Assembly (NCBI RefSeq): GCF_051307045.1
Contig: NZ_CP150452.1
Location: forward strand, 3,472,001-3,536,000
Direction of reading: 5' to 3'
From: Dryocola sp031988645
GTDB taxonomy: Bacteria; Pseudomonadota; Gammaproteobacteria; Enterobacterales; Enterobacteriaceae
DNA: 64,000 nt
Below, in pieces: positions 26,764 to 36,267 of this stretch. The translations under genes and the position numbers were made by a program. Each line of letters opens with the position of its first letter. The stretch's first letter is position 1. Under the pieces are notes generated by a model. The model had not been told where the DNA came from. It saw only the letters and a program-made list of their open reading frames with translations, and did no database searches.

Positions 26764-28199
26764 ATGAAAAAACTGACCTTACCAAAAGATTTTTTATGGG
26801 GCGGAGCGGTGGCTGCGCATCAGGTTGAAGGCGGCTGGAACAAAGAAGGCAAAGGCCCGAGCATCTGCGACGTGCTGACAGGCGGCGCCCACGGCGTGCC
26901 GCGCGAGATAACCCAGCAGGTTATTCCGGGCAAATATTATCCGAACCATGAGGCCATCGACTTCCACGGCCCGCTACAAAGAAGACATCAGGCTGTTTGC
27001 CGAAATGGGCTTCAAATGCTTCCGCACCTCCATTGCCTGGACGCGTATCTTCCCGAAAGGCGACGAGCAGCAGCCAAACGAAGAAGGGCTGAAATTCTAC
27101 GACGACATGTTCGATGAGCTGTTGAAATACAATATCGAACCGGTCATCACCCTCTCCCACTTCGAAATGCCGCACTACCTGGTCACCGAATACGGCGGCT
27201 GGACCAACCGTAAAGTCGTTGATTTCTTCGTTCGCTTTGCAGAAGTCGTGTTCGAACGCTACAAGAGCAAAGTGAAATACTGGATGACCTTTAACGAGAT
27301 CAACAACCAGCGTAACTGGCGCGCGCCGCTGTTCGGCTACTGCTGCTCCGGCGTGGTTTACACCGAGCACGACAACCCGGAAGAGGTGATGTATCAGGTG
27401 CTGCATCACCAGTTCGTGGCAAGCGCTATGGCGGTGAAAATCGGCCATCGCATTAACCCGCAGATGAAAATCGGCTGCATGCTGGCGATGGTGCCGCTCT
27501 ATCCGTTCTCCTGCAAGCCTGAAGACGTTATGTACGCTCAGGAATCCATGCGCGAACGCTACGTGTTTACCGATGTGCAGCTGCGCGGCTACTACCCGTC
27601 CTATGTGCTAAACGAGTGGGAGCGTCGCGAGTTCAACATCAGGATGGAAGCGGGCGACGAGCAGATTCTGCGTGAAGGCGTGTGCGATTATCTTGGTTTT
27701 AGCTACTACATGACCAACGCCGTGAAGGCAGAAGGCGGTTCGGGCGACGCGCTTTCCGGCTTCCAGGGCAGCGAGCCAAACCCACACGTGAAGGCCTCAG
27801 ACTGGGGCTGGCAGATTGACCCGGTCGGCCTGCGCTATGCGCTGTGCGAGCTGTACGAGCGCTACCAGAAGCCGCTGTTTATCGTGGAAAACGGCTTCGG
27901 CGCTTACGATAAGGTGGAAGCGGACGGCTCAATCAATGACGATTACCGCATCGATTACCTGAAAGCGCACGTTGAAGAGATGATGAAAGCGGTCACTTAC
28001 GACGGCGTTAACCTGATGGGCTACACCCCGTGGGGCTGTATTGACTGCGTCTCCTTCACCACCGGCCCAGTACAGCAAACGCTACGGCTTTATCTACGTA
28101 AACAAGCACGACGACGGCAGCGGCGATATGTCCCGCTCGCGTAAGAAAAGCTTTAACTGGTATAAAGAGGTTATCGCCAGCAACGGCGAAAAGCTGTAA
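26764..28199 (+). CDS. bglA: 6-phospho-beta-glucosidase BglA (GH1), frameshifted twice as given
   Basis: Splits phosphorylated beta-glucosides after PTS uptake. The protein starts MKKLTLPKDFLWGGAVAAH. Acid/base Glu is in TFNEINNQRNW and the nucleophile Glu in FIVENGFGAYD. Two breaks occur. At 26970-26972 GGC-CGC-TAC (GRY) gained a C, so frame 1 runs off to 27117. At 28066-28068 GGC-CAG-TAC (GQY) gained a C, losing the conserved SKRYGFIYVN end. The corrected length is 477 residues, close to E. coli BglA. Both insertions follow GGCC. A gene this conserved throughout is unlikely to be a real pseudogene. Confidence 0.9.
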
Positions 28200-28209
28200 T
28201 TAGCGTGAC

Positions 28210-28239
28210 AACACCGGCCATCGCGCCGGTGTTTTATTT
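28210..28239. terminator. Terminator between bglA and the sensor kinase
   Basis: AACACCGGC and GCCGGTGTT with a 6-base loop, then TTTATTTT. It serves bglA on the plus strand. Confidence 0.8.
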
Positions 28240-29706
28240 TCAAACCGGAAGGGCAAAGCGGAAACAGGCTCCGCTGTCCGGTTTTTCTACCAGCGTAATG
28301 TCGCTGCCGTGAAGCTGCAGCATCTGCCGCACGATCATTAACCCGAGTCCGCCTACCCGCAGCCGTGACTGGCTGGCAATCGATGGGCGAACGAACAGGC
28401 CGTCTTTAAGCTCCTGGGGAACGCCGGGTCCGTTGTCGCTTACCTGCACCAGCACCTTCTCGCCTTCTTGCCAGACGCGTACGGCTATAGTCCCCTGCTC
28501 CGGCGCGTGGCGAAGCGCATTATCCAGCAGATTGGTTAAGACGCGCTCGATCATCGCCAAATCAGCGTCTATCAGCGGCAAGCCGGGCTGAATATCCGCC
28601 AGCATTTTTTGCCGGCGAGTCTGCGCGGAAAGCTCGAACTTCTGGAAGACGTCCTGCAAAAGCTCAGCGAGAGAAAAATGCTCTTTTTGCGGTTTCACCA
28701 CGCCGTATTCCAGGCGCGCCAGCTCAAACAGGGACTGCGCCAGCGCCCCGACTTTCTGACTCTGCCCAAGGGCAATTTCCAGATAACGTTTCTTATCGGC
28801 CTCGGACAAGGTCGCCGACATTACCGCCAGGCTTTCCAGATAGCCGTGCAGGGAAGTCAGCGGCGTGCGCAAATCATGGGAAATATTGGCGATAAATTCG
28901 CGGCGGAGCTGGTCCTGCTGCGACAAACGGTGCCACTGCCCGGCAATACGCCTGGCCATAGAGATAACGCCCTGGCGCAGCAGGCTAATCTCGTCGTCAC
29001 CTTTTTCGGTATGCAGCGCCTGCGCGGCCATCGCCTGCATCTCCTCCATGCCGCCGGTTTCAAGCGCCTGTACCTGACGAGAAAGATCGCGCAGCGGGCG
29101 GGTTATCCAGCGGAATGCCAGCCAGCCGACGATAAGCCCCAGCAGGGCGACCAGGCTTATCGATAAAAGAACGATTTTCAACAGGGCGTTAAACTGTGCG
29201 TCGCTGTTTAACGCGGTGTATTTTTCTCCCAGCAGGATCACGTACAGATACCCTTTGATCTGCCCGTCCTGGCGCATTGGCGCAACGCTGAACACTTTCC
29301 TGCCGTCGGCGCTGCGCGGATCGTCGCCATAAACGGGATATTGACGGGTGCTTAACGCCGTCTGTATCGGCCGCAAATCAACGCGCTCGCGCTTCAGATG
29401 CCCGGCGGGCGCGCCGTCGCCGACGATATTGCCCTGTTTATCCAGCAGATAAACCTCAACGCTTGGGTTCACCGCCATCAGATGATCGAACAGCGTGCGC
29501 ACCGAGTCCTTATTGAGCCCTTCCTGCCCAAGCAGCGGATAGCTCTGGTTGATATGCTGCGCCAGATCGCCGGAAAGGCGCTGAATAACCGCCTGGCTGT
29601 ACTGGGTGCTGGTGCGCACCTGCAGCCAGCCCAGCAGGGCGCACGAGGTCAGCAGCAAAAGCGCAAAAACCAGCGTCAGGCGCTGTGTGAGGGTGAAAGT
29701 TCGCAT
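28240..29706 (-). CDS. Two-component sensor histidine kinase
   Basis: 488 residues. Membrane helix at about 10-30, a periplasmic sensor of about 135 residues, a second helix at about 172-193 (IVLLSISLVALLGLIVGWL), HAMP, then the HisKA H-box FIANISHDLRTPLTSLHG and the ATPase N, G1 and G2 boxes NLLDNALRHAP, DNGPGVP and GGLGLMIVRQM. It lies 3 bases after the response regulator on the same strand. The pair is not present here in E. coli. The signal is unknown. Confidence 0.92.
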   Translation of the reverse strand: MRTFTLTQRLTLVFALLLLTSCALLGWLQVRTSTQYSQAVIQRLSGDLAQHINQSYPLLGQEGLNKDSVRTLFDHLMAVNPSVEVYLLDKQGNIVGDGAPAGHLKRERVDLRPIQTALSTRQYPVYGDDPRSADGRKVFSVAPMRQDGQIKGYLYVILLGEKYTALNSDAQFNALLKIVLLSISLVALLGLIVGWLAFRWITRPLRDLSRQVQALETGGMEEMQAMAAQALHTEKGDDEISLLRQGVISMARRIAGQWHRLSQQDQLRREFIANISHDLRTPLTSLHGYLESLAVMSATLSEADKKRYLEIALGQSQKVGALAQSLFELARLEYGVVKPQKEHFSLAELLQDVFQKFELSAQTRRQKMLADIQPGLPLIDADLAMIERVLTNLLDNALRHAPEQGTIAVRVWQEGEKVLVQVSDNGPGVPQELKDGLFVRPSIASQSRLRVGGLGLMIVRQMLQLHGSDITLVEKPDSGACFRFALPV

Positions 29707-29709
29707 GGT

Positions 29710-30423
29710 TTACTCGCGCGCTCTTGCGGTGAATTTATAACCTTTTCCCCAGACGGTACGAATAAAGTTCGGCTCCGCCGGGTTGTCTTCGATCTTGATG
29801 CGCAGGCGGTTAATGTGGGTGTTGACGGTATGTTCGTAGCCTTCATGCTCGTATCCCCAGACTTCGTTAAGCAGGTTCAGGCGGGAGAAGACCGTTTCCG
29901 GATTTCTGGCAAAGAAATAGAGCAGATCGAATTCCCGGGGCGTGAGATCGACGGCCTGCTGGTTGAGCTGCACAATCCGGGCCAGCGGGTCGATAGAGAG
30001 GTTATCGAAGGTAAGCACGCCCGCATCAAGGCGCAGGTTGCGGCTCATGGCCTCCTGCCTGCGGAACAGCGCCTTGACGCGCGCCACCAGCTCCAGCATG
30101 GAAAAGGGTTTGGGCAGATAGTCATCCGCGCCCAGCTCCAGGCCAAGCACCCTTTGCGTTTCGCCCGAGCGGGCGCTGATGATAACGATCGGGGTGTAGC
30201 GCGTCATGGTCCTGGCGAAGCGGCAGATTTCCAGACCGTCGACGCCCGGCAGCATCAGGTCGAGAATCAGCGCATCCCAGCCGCCCTGCCGCAGCTTTTC
30301 CATGCCCGCATTGCCGTCTGCGGCATGGGTGATGTCAAAGCCCTCTTTGCGCAGATGCAACTGCAGCAGCTCGGCGATATTTTCATCGTCTTCAACTATT
30401 AACAGCTTTTTTGCCTGATTCAC
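29710..30423 (-). CDS. OmpR/PhoB-family response regulator
   Basis: 237 residues from a GTG at 30423 (NQAKKLLIVEDDENIAELL), preceded by GGGAGCAGG. Receiver domain with acidic pocket EDD, the phosphorylated Asp in LILDLMLPGVDG and the switch Lys in YLPKPFSM. C-terminal winged helix (VDLTPREFDLLYFFARN, YTFTARARE-like end). The open frame extends upstream to 30468, but without a good ribosome site. Partner of the adjacent kinase; targets unknown. Confidence 0.93.
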   Translation of the reverse strand: MNQAKKLLIVEDDENIAELLQLHLRKEGFDITHAADGNAGMEKLRQGGWDALILDLMLPGVDGLEICRFARTMTRYTPIVIISARSGETQRVLGLELGADDYLPKPFSMLELVARVKALFRRQEAMSRNLRLDAGVLTFDNLSIDPLARIVQLNQQAVDLTPREFDLLYFFARNPETVFSRLNLLNEVWGYEHEGYEHTVNTHINRLRIKIEDNPAEPNFIRTVWGKGYKFTARARE

Positions 30424-30506
30424 TCGCCTGCTCCCACACGCACCTCGTGTTGAAAGTCTACACAACATGCGCGCGGGAAGTTGTCACATTTTGTTGAACT
30501 CTGGCG

Positions 30507-31250
30507 CTACCGGCCGCCGGCCAAATCGATAAAGCTGCCGGTGACATACGAGGCTTTTGGGCTGAGCAGCCAGACGATGGCTTCGGCAACCTCTTCCGGC
30601 TGGCCGCCGCGCTGCATCGGCAGGGAGAACTTTACGCGATCGACCCGTCCGGCTTCGCCGCCCGCTGCATGCATGTCGGTATAGATAAATCCCGGACGCA
30701 CGCCGTTAACGCGGATGCCCTGCGCCGCCACCTCCAGCGACAGGCCGGTAGTCAGCGTGTCCACCGCCCCTTTTGAGGCGGCGTAATCAACGTATTCACC
30801 CGGCGACCCCAGGCGTGCCGCGGCGGAAGAAACGTTAACAATCGCACCGCCCTCTCCACCGTGACGATAAGCCATGCGTTTGACCGCTTCACGGCAGCAG
30901 AGGAAGTAGCCGGTAACGTTAGTCGCCAGCACGCGGTTGATGCGGTCGGCGGTAAGGTTTTCGAGGGTGGATTGCGTGAAGAGAATGCCCGCGTTATTCA
31001 CCAGCGCGGTAACCGGGCCAAAAGCGTTGTCGATTTCGGCAAACATCGCCAGCACCTGCAGCTCATCGGCGATATCCGCCTTGATAGCCAGCGCTTCGCC
31101 GCCGGCGCTGCGAATGCCGGCAACCACCTCGTCGGTGGCCTGTTTGTTGCGCAGATAGTTAATCACGACTTTATATCCCTGCTGCGCAAGCAGGACGGCC
31201 GTTGCTTTCCCAATGCCGCGGCTGCCGCCGGTGACCAGCGCTATTGCCAT
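30507..31250 (-). CDS. ygfF: SDR-family oxidoreductase YgfF
   Basis: 247 residues from ATG 31250 (MAIALVTGGSRGIGKATAVL). NAD(P)-binding TGGSRGIG, NNAG motif in LVNNAGILFTQ, and the catalytic Ser-Tyr-Lys set (NVSSAAARLG, YVDYAASKGAVD). A putative glucose-dehydrogenase-like enzyme of unproven substrate. Between the two-component system and gcvP, same strand. Confidence 0.93.
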   Translation of the reverse strand: MAIALVTGGSRGIGKATAVLLAQQGYKVVINYLRNKQATDEVVAGIRSAGGEALAIKADIADELQVLAMFAEIDNAFGPVTALVNNAGILFTQSTLENLTADRINRVLATNVTGYFLCCREAVKRMAYRHGGEGGAIVNVSSAAARLGSPGEYVDYAASKGAVDTLTTGLSLEVAAQGIRVNGVRPGFIYTDMHAAGGEAGRVDRVKFSLPMQRGGQPEEVAEAIVWLLSPKASYVTGSFIDLAGGR

Positions 31251-31277
31251 TTTTGCCTCCTGTTTCCCGGATAAAGC

Positions 31278-31299
31278 AAAGGGCACCGAAGCGCCCTTT
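31278..31299 (-). terminator. gcvP terminator
   Basis: Minus strand AAAGGGC, loop around TTCG, GCCCTTT, then GCTTT. It lies just after the gcvP stop and before ygfF. Confidence 0.7.
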
Positions 31300-31320
31300 A
31301 TTGATAGTTAGTAGAGAGTA

Positions 31321-34194
31321 TTACTGATATTCGCTCATCGGCACGCAGGAGCAGAACAGGTTACGGTCGCCGTATACGTCGTCCAGGCGCTTAACCGTCG
31401 GCCAGTATTTGTTGCTGTGGCCGGTCGGGAAGACGGCCAGCTCGCGGGTGTAGGGGTGCGCCCAATCCGCGACGATTTCGTCCTGAGTGTGCGGGGCGTT
31501 CACCAGCGGGTTATCTTCCAGCGGCCACTCGCCGCGCGCCACGCGGTCGATTTCGGTGCGGATGGTCAGCATCGCGTCGATAAAGCGATCCAGCTCCAGC
31601 TTGCTTTCGGATTCCGTCGGCTCGACCATCAGCGTGCCCGCAACCGGGAAGGACATGGTCGGCGCGTGGAAACCAAAGTCAATCAGGCGCTTGGCGATAT
31701 CCAGCTCGCTGATGCCGGTTTCTTCTTTTAGCGGACGGATGTCGAGAATGCATTCGTGCGCCACGCGGCCGTTCGCGCCGGTGTAGAGCACCGGGAAGGC
31801 GGACTGCAGGCGGCTGGCGATATAGTTCGCATTCAGAATCGCCACCTGGCTTGCCTTCTTCAGCCCCTCCGCGCCCATCATGCGGATATACATCCAGCTG
31901 ATTGGCAGAATCGAGGCGCTGCCGAACGGTGCCGCAGACACCGCGCCCTGCTGGGTCAACATCTCTTCAATCTGCACCACGCTGTGGCCCGGCACAAACG
32001 GAGCCAGGTGCGCTTTCACGCCGATTGGGCCCATGCCCGGACCGCCGCCGCCGTGCGGAATGCAGAAGGTTTTGTGCAGGTTGAGGTGCGACACGTCCGC
32101 GCCGATATGGCCCGGCGAAGTGATGCCGACCTGGGCGTTCATGTTCGCGCCGTCCAGATAAACCTGGCCGCCGTACTGGTGCACAATCTGGCAAACTTCG
32201 CGGATGGTCTCTTCGTAAACGCCGTGCGTCGACGGATAGGTCACCATGATGCAGGAGAGCTCGGCGCCCGCCTGCTCGGCCTTCGCACGCAGATCCTGAA
32301 GGTCGATATTGCCCTGCTTGTCGCACGCGACGACGATCACTTCCATGCCCGCCATTTGCGCGGAGGCCGGGTTAGTGCCGTGCGCTGAGCTTGGGATCAG
32401 ACAGATGTTGCGGCCCGCTTCGTTGCGGCTTTCGTGGTAGCGACGAATCGCCAGCAGGCCCGCATATTCGCCCTGCGCGCCGGAGTTCGGCTGCATGCAA
32501 AGCGCGTCGTAGCCGGTCAGCTTCACCAGCCAGTCGGAAAGCTGGGAGATCATCTGATGGTAGCCTTCCGCCTGGTTTGCCGGGCAGAACGGATGCAGCT
32601 CGGCAAACTCCGGCCAGGTGATAGGGATCATTTCCGCCGCGGCGTTCAGCTTCATGGTGCAGGAGCCGAGCGGGATCATCGCCTGGTTGAGCGCCAGATC
32701 TTTACGCTCCAGAGAGTGCATATAGCGCATCATCTCGGTTTCGCTGTGGTAGCGGTTGAACACCGGATGAGTGAGAATTTCGTCTTCGCGCAGCATCGCC
32801 GCCGGGATGGACAGGCTGTCGCCCGCCACGTCCTTATCCAGCGCGTCGATATCCAGGCCGTGGTTATCGCCCAGCAGCACGGCGAACAGCGCCTGCACGT
32901 CTTCACGGGTGGTGGCTTCGTCAAGCGTAATGCCTACCGCGTTCAGGATATCGCTGCGCAGATTGATTTCGTTTGCTTCCGCGCGTGCCAGAACGGCGGC
33001 TTTGTCAGCCACTTCCACACACAGCGTGTCGAACCAATGCTTGTGGCGCAGCGCCAGCCCTTTTTTCTGCAGGCCGGCGGCAAGAATATCGGTCAGGCGA
33101 TGGATGCGTCCGGCAATACGTTTCAGGCCGGCCGGGCCGTGGAATACCGCATACAGGCTGGCAATGTTCGCCAGCAGCACCTGAGAAGTACAGATGTTGG
33201 AGTTGGCTTTCTCGCGGCGGATATGCTGCTCGCGGGTCTGCATCGCCATGCGCAGCGCGGTGCGGCCGGCGGCATCGCGGGAAACGCCGATAATACGGCC
33301 CGGCATCGAGCGTTTGAACTCGTCGCGGGCGGCGAAGAAGGCCGCGTGCGGGCCGCCGTAGCCCATCGGCACGCCAAAGCGCTGGGCGGAGCCGAAGACG
33401 ATGTCCGCGCCCTGTTTGCCCGGAGCGGTCAGCAGCACCAGCGACATAAAGTCAGCGGCAACGCTGACCACCACTTTACGCTGCTTCAGCTCGGCAATCA
33501 GCGCGCTGTAATCGTGCACTTCGCCCGTAGTGCCAACCTGTTGCAGCAGCACGCCGAACACGTCCTGGTGATCCAGCACTCTGGCAGCGTCATCGACAAT
33601 CACGTCAAATCCAAAGGTTTCCGCGCGGGTACGCACCACGTCCAGCGTTTGTGGATGAATGTCCGCCGCCACGAAGAAACGGTTGGCATTCTTCAGTTTG
33701 CTCACGCGTTTCGCCATCGCCATGGCTTCTGCCGCAGCGGTCGCTTCATCAAGCAAAGAGGCGGAGGCGATGTCCAGGCCGGTCAGATCCAGCGTAACCT
33801 GCTGGAAGTTCAGCAGCGCTTCCAGACGGCCCTGGGACACTTCCGGCTGATAGGGCGTGTAGGCGGTGTACCAGCCCGGGTTTTCCAGCATGTTACGCAG
33901 AATCACCGGCGGAGTTTGCACCGCGGCGTAGCCCATCCCGATGTAGGTTTTGAAGCGTTTATTACGGCCGGCAATGGCTTTTAATTCAGCCAGCGCCGCA
34001 AATTCTGTCGCCGCTTCGCCCACCTGCGGCGGCTGCGCGAGCTGAATATCAGCCGGAACAATCGTGGAAATAAGTTCGTTTAAAGAGTTTGCGCCCACGG
34101 CCTCCAGCATCTCGTGCTGTTGCTGGGCGGAGGGGCCGATGTGGCGGTCGATAAACGCTTCGTGATTCTCAAGGCTACGTAAGGACTGGGTCAT
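31321..34194 (-). CDS. gcvP: Glycine dehydrogenase (decarboxylating), P protein
   Basis: 957 residues from ATG 34194 (MTQSLRSLENHEAFIDRHIG), the E. coli length. PLP-dependent decarboxylase with a tandem fold. The PLP lysine is in HLNLHKTFCIPHGGGGPG (about residue 708). The C-terminus is FCSCVPMSEYQ. It removes CO2 from glycine and passes aminomethyl to lipoyl-GcvH. Last gene of gcvTHP. Confidence 0.98.
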   Translation of the reverse strand: MTQSLRSLENHEAFIDRHIGPSAQQQHEMLEAVGANSLNELISTIVPADIQLAQPPQVGEAATEFAALAELKAIAGRNKRFKTYIGMGYAAVQTPPVILRNMLENPGWYTAYTPYQPEVSQGRLEALLNFQQVTLDLTGLDIASASLLDEATAAAEAMAMAKRVSKLKNANRFFVAADIHPQTLDVVRTRAETFGFDVIVDDAARVLDHQDVFGVLLQQVGTTGEVHDYSALIAELKQRKVVVSVAADFMSLVLLTAPGKQGADIVFGSAQRFGVPMGYGGPHAAFFAARDEFKRSMPGRIIGVSRDAAGRTALRMAMQTREQHIRREKANSNICTSQVLLANIASLYAVFHGPAGLKRIAGRIHRLTDILAAGLQKKGLALRHKHWFDTLCVEVADKAAVLARAEANEINLRSDILNAVGITLDEATTREDVQALFAVLLGDNHGLDIDALDKDVAGDSLSIPAAMLREDEILTHPVFNRYHSETEMMRYMHSLERKDLALNQAMIPLGSCTMKLNAAAEMIPITWPEFAELHPFCPANQAEGYHQMISQLSDWLVKLTGYDALCMQPNSGAQGEYAGLLAIRRYHESRNEAGRNICLIPSSAHGTNPASAQMAGMEVIVVACDKQGNIDLQDLRAKAEQAGAELSCIMVTYPSTHGVYEETIREVCQIVHQYGGQVYLDGANMNAQVGITSPGHIGADVSHLNLHKTFCIPHGGGGPGMGPIGVKAHLAPFVPGHSVVQIEEMLTQQGAVSAAPFGSASILPISWMYIRMMGAEGLKKASQVAILNANYIASRLQSAFPVLYTGANGRVAHECILDIRPLKEETGISELDIAKRLIDFGFHAPTMSFPVAGTLMVEPTESESKLELDRFIDAMLTIRTEIDRVARGEWPLEDNPLVNAPHTQDEIVADWAHPYTRELAVFPTGHSNKYWPTVKRLDDVYGDRNLFCSCVPMSEYQ

Positions 34195-34229
34195 GAGCGG
34201 TGATTCCTGAAATACATGCAGAACGCTTG

Positions 34230-34318
34230 CGGTGGAAGGCGCGACGCTTATCCACCCTACAAAACAAGATTCGGTGAACATCGTAGGGCGGGTAAGCACA
34301 GCCTTACCCGCCGGATAG
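34230..34318. repeat. REP/BIME-like element between gcvH and gcvP
   Basis: Two opposed palindromic units: GCGACGCTTATCCACCCTAC at 34241-34260 and GTAGGGCGGGTAAGCACAGC with CTTACCCGCC at about 34283-34312. Typical of the extragenic palindromes between enterobacterial genes; it may stabilise the upstream mRNA. Confidence 0.7.
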
Positions 34319-34322
34319 GATA

Positions 34323-34712
34323 CTACTCGTTTTCTAACAGGGCTTCATAAGCGGCGGCGTCCAGCAGGCCGTCGAGTTCGGACTCGTCGCCGGCTTTGAT
34401 CTTGAAGATCCAGCCGCCGGCGTACGGCTCGCTGTTCACCAGCTCAGGCGCGCCTTCCAGCTCGCTGTTGACGGCAATGATTTCGCCGCTGATTGGGGCA
34501 TAAATATCGGATGCGGCCTTAACGGACTCTGCAACGGCGCAGTCGTCGCCGACGCTGACGGTCGACCCCACTTCCGGCAGATCCACAAACACCATATCGC
34601 CCAGCAGCTCCTGCGCGTGTTCGGTGATGCCAACGGTGTAAGAGCCGTCGGCTTCTTTACGCAGCCATTCGTGTTCTTTGCTGTATTTCAGTTCAACAGG
34701 CACATTGCTCAT
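34323..34712 (-). CDS. gcvH: Glycine cleavage system H protein
   Basis: 129 residues from ATG 34712 (MSNVPVELKYSKEHEWLR). The lipoyl lysine is in AESVKAASDIYAPISGE (about residue 65). A lipoyl-domain shuttle between GcvP, GcvT and dihydrolipoamide dehydrogenase. 22 bases after gcvT. Confidence 0.98.
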   Translation of the reverse strand: MSNVPVELKYSKEHEWLRKEADGSYTVGITEHAQELLGDMVFVDLPEVGSTVSVGDDCAVAESVKAASDIYAPISGEIIAVNSELEGAPELVNSEPYAGGWIFKIKAGDESELDGLLDAAAYEALLENE

Positions 34713-34734
34713 TATTTTTTCCCTCTTGCAAAAT

Positions 34735-35833
34735 TTACTGTGCGACGGGTTTGCCGGCGCGAACAAAAACAGGTTTAGTGACTTTTACCGGCATTTCGCG
34801 GTTGCGGATCTGCACGATGGCGGTGTCGCCAATGCCAGCCGGTACGCGCGCCAGAGCGATACTGTAGCCAAGCGTTGGCGAGAAGGTGCCGCTGGTAATA
34901 ATCCCTTCACGGGCGTTGCCGGCCGCGTCGGTGAAACGAACCGGCAGCTCGTTACGTAACACGCCTTTCTCGGTCATGATCAGGCCGACCAGCTTTTCGC
35001 TGCCTTTTGCGCGCTGCGCTTCCAGGGCTTCACGGCCGATAAAATCTCGCTCGGCGGGCTCCCATGCGATGGTCCAGCCCATATTTGCCGCCAGCGGAGA
35101 CACGCCCTCGTCCATTTCCTGGCCGTAGAGGTTCATGCCGGCTTCCAGACGCAGCGTATCGCGCGCGCCGAGACCGCAGGGCTTAACGCCGGCTTCAACA
35201 AGCTGCGCCCAGAAGCCCGCGGCCTTCTCGTTCGGCATGGCGATTTCATAGCCCGCTTCGCCGGTGTAACCGGTAGTGGCGATAAACAGATCGCCCGCCT
35301 GCACGCCAAAGAAAGGCTTCATCCCTTCCACCGCTTTGCGCTGCTCGTCGGTGAATAAGGTTGCGGCTTTGGCCTGGGCATGCGGCCCCTGGACGGCAAT
35401 CAGGGAAAGATCGTCGCGCACGGTCACTTCAACCGCGAACGGTTCGGCGTGCTGGTTGATCCACGCGAGGTCTTTTTCGCGAGTGGCGGAGTTAACCACC
35501 AGGCGGAAGTAGTCTTCGGTGAAGAAATAGATAATCAGATCGTCGATAACGCCGCCGGACGCGTTGAGCATCCCGGTATAAAGGGCTTTGCCCGGCTGGG
35601 TTAGTTTGGCAACGTCGTTGGCTACCAGGTAGCGCAGGAATTCGCGGGTGCGGGCCGCCGTGTAAATCGACAATGGTCATGTGGGAAACGTCGAACATCC
35701 CGGCATCGGTACGTACCGCGTGGTGTTCGTCAATCTGCGAACCGTAGTGCAGCGGCATCATCCAGCCATGGAAATCCACCATGCGCGCGCCGCAGAGATT
35801 GTGCTGTTCAAACAAAGGGGTCTGTTGAGCCAT
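34735..35833 (-). CDS. gcvT: Aminomethyltransferase GcvT, frameshifted as given
   Basis: Transfers the one-carbon unit from lipoyl-GcvH to tetrahydrofolate. Starts at 35833 (MAQQTPLFEQHNLCGARMVD). The frame breaks at 35652-35654 (plus strand GGG), where CAC-GGC-GGC-CGC-ACC (HGGRT) gained a C on the coding strand. After correction the join reads VDLHGGRTREFLRYLVAND and the product is 365 residues (E. coli 364). Folate-binding core GQEMDEGVSPLAANMGWT is intact. First gene of gcvTHP; a PurR box lies upstream. The insertion follows GGCC. Confidence 0.93.
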
Positions 35834-36199
35834 CTTTTCCTCTTTAACCATCAGGTTATAAAGCTTTTTAAGCTTTGCTATCCGTCAGACGAAACCCGGC
35901 ATCGCCACCGTTGTCGATAGCGACGCAAACGTTACCTTTGTTTTGAACTTACCACTGAAAGGACGCGTAAACCATAAGGAGAAACCAGCCATTGCATTAG
36001 CTTATGACCAAATCAGGGGATGCAGCATGCAGAGTATTCAACTACAAAAATGCGAGGCGGTGCGCATAAATCAGAAGTGTTGAAGGCAGAATTTAGAGTT
36101 AGCTAACATTTACGACCATTTCAGAAACAAATTCACTACAGCGCCTGACAGGCGGCATTAAAAAAAGTAATCCGAAATTTAAGGTGGGATTAGAATATT
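35834..36199. other. gcvTHP control region
   Basis: About 370 bases, AT-rich, upstream of gcvT and after the ubiI end (36268). In E. coli this region binds GcvA, Lrp and PurR. I can place only the PurR box at 35923-35938. No gene is seen. Confidence 0.6.
35923..35938. promoter_or_regulatory. PurR box upstream of gcvT
   Basis: ACGCAAACGTTACCTT matches the consensus ANGCAANCGNTTNCNT with one mismatch. gcvTHP is a known PurR target, linking one-carbon supply to purine need. Confidence 0.65.
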
Positions 36200-36267
36200 T
36201 CAAATGAGGCGCGGGCTCCCTTTCCCGGCCGCGGGAAAGGGAAATGTGACGGAGTTAACGTTATGGC

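Noticed and set aside
26764..28199. bglA as a true pseudogene or as two separate genes
   Set aside because: Both breaks are the same GGCC insertion and the protein is otherwise fully conserved including both catalytic Glu.
32434..33984. 516-codon open frame on the plus strand opposite gcvP
   Set aside because: It is the shadow of a highly conserved GC-rich gene; the sequence is Arg/His/Gln-rich and has no family features.
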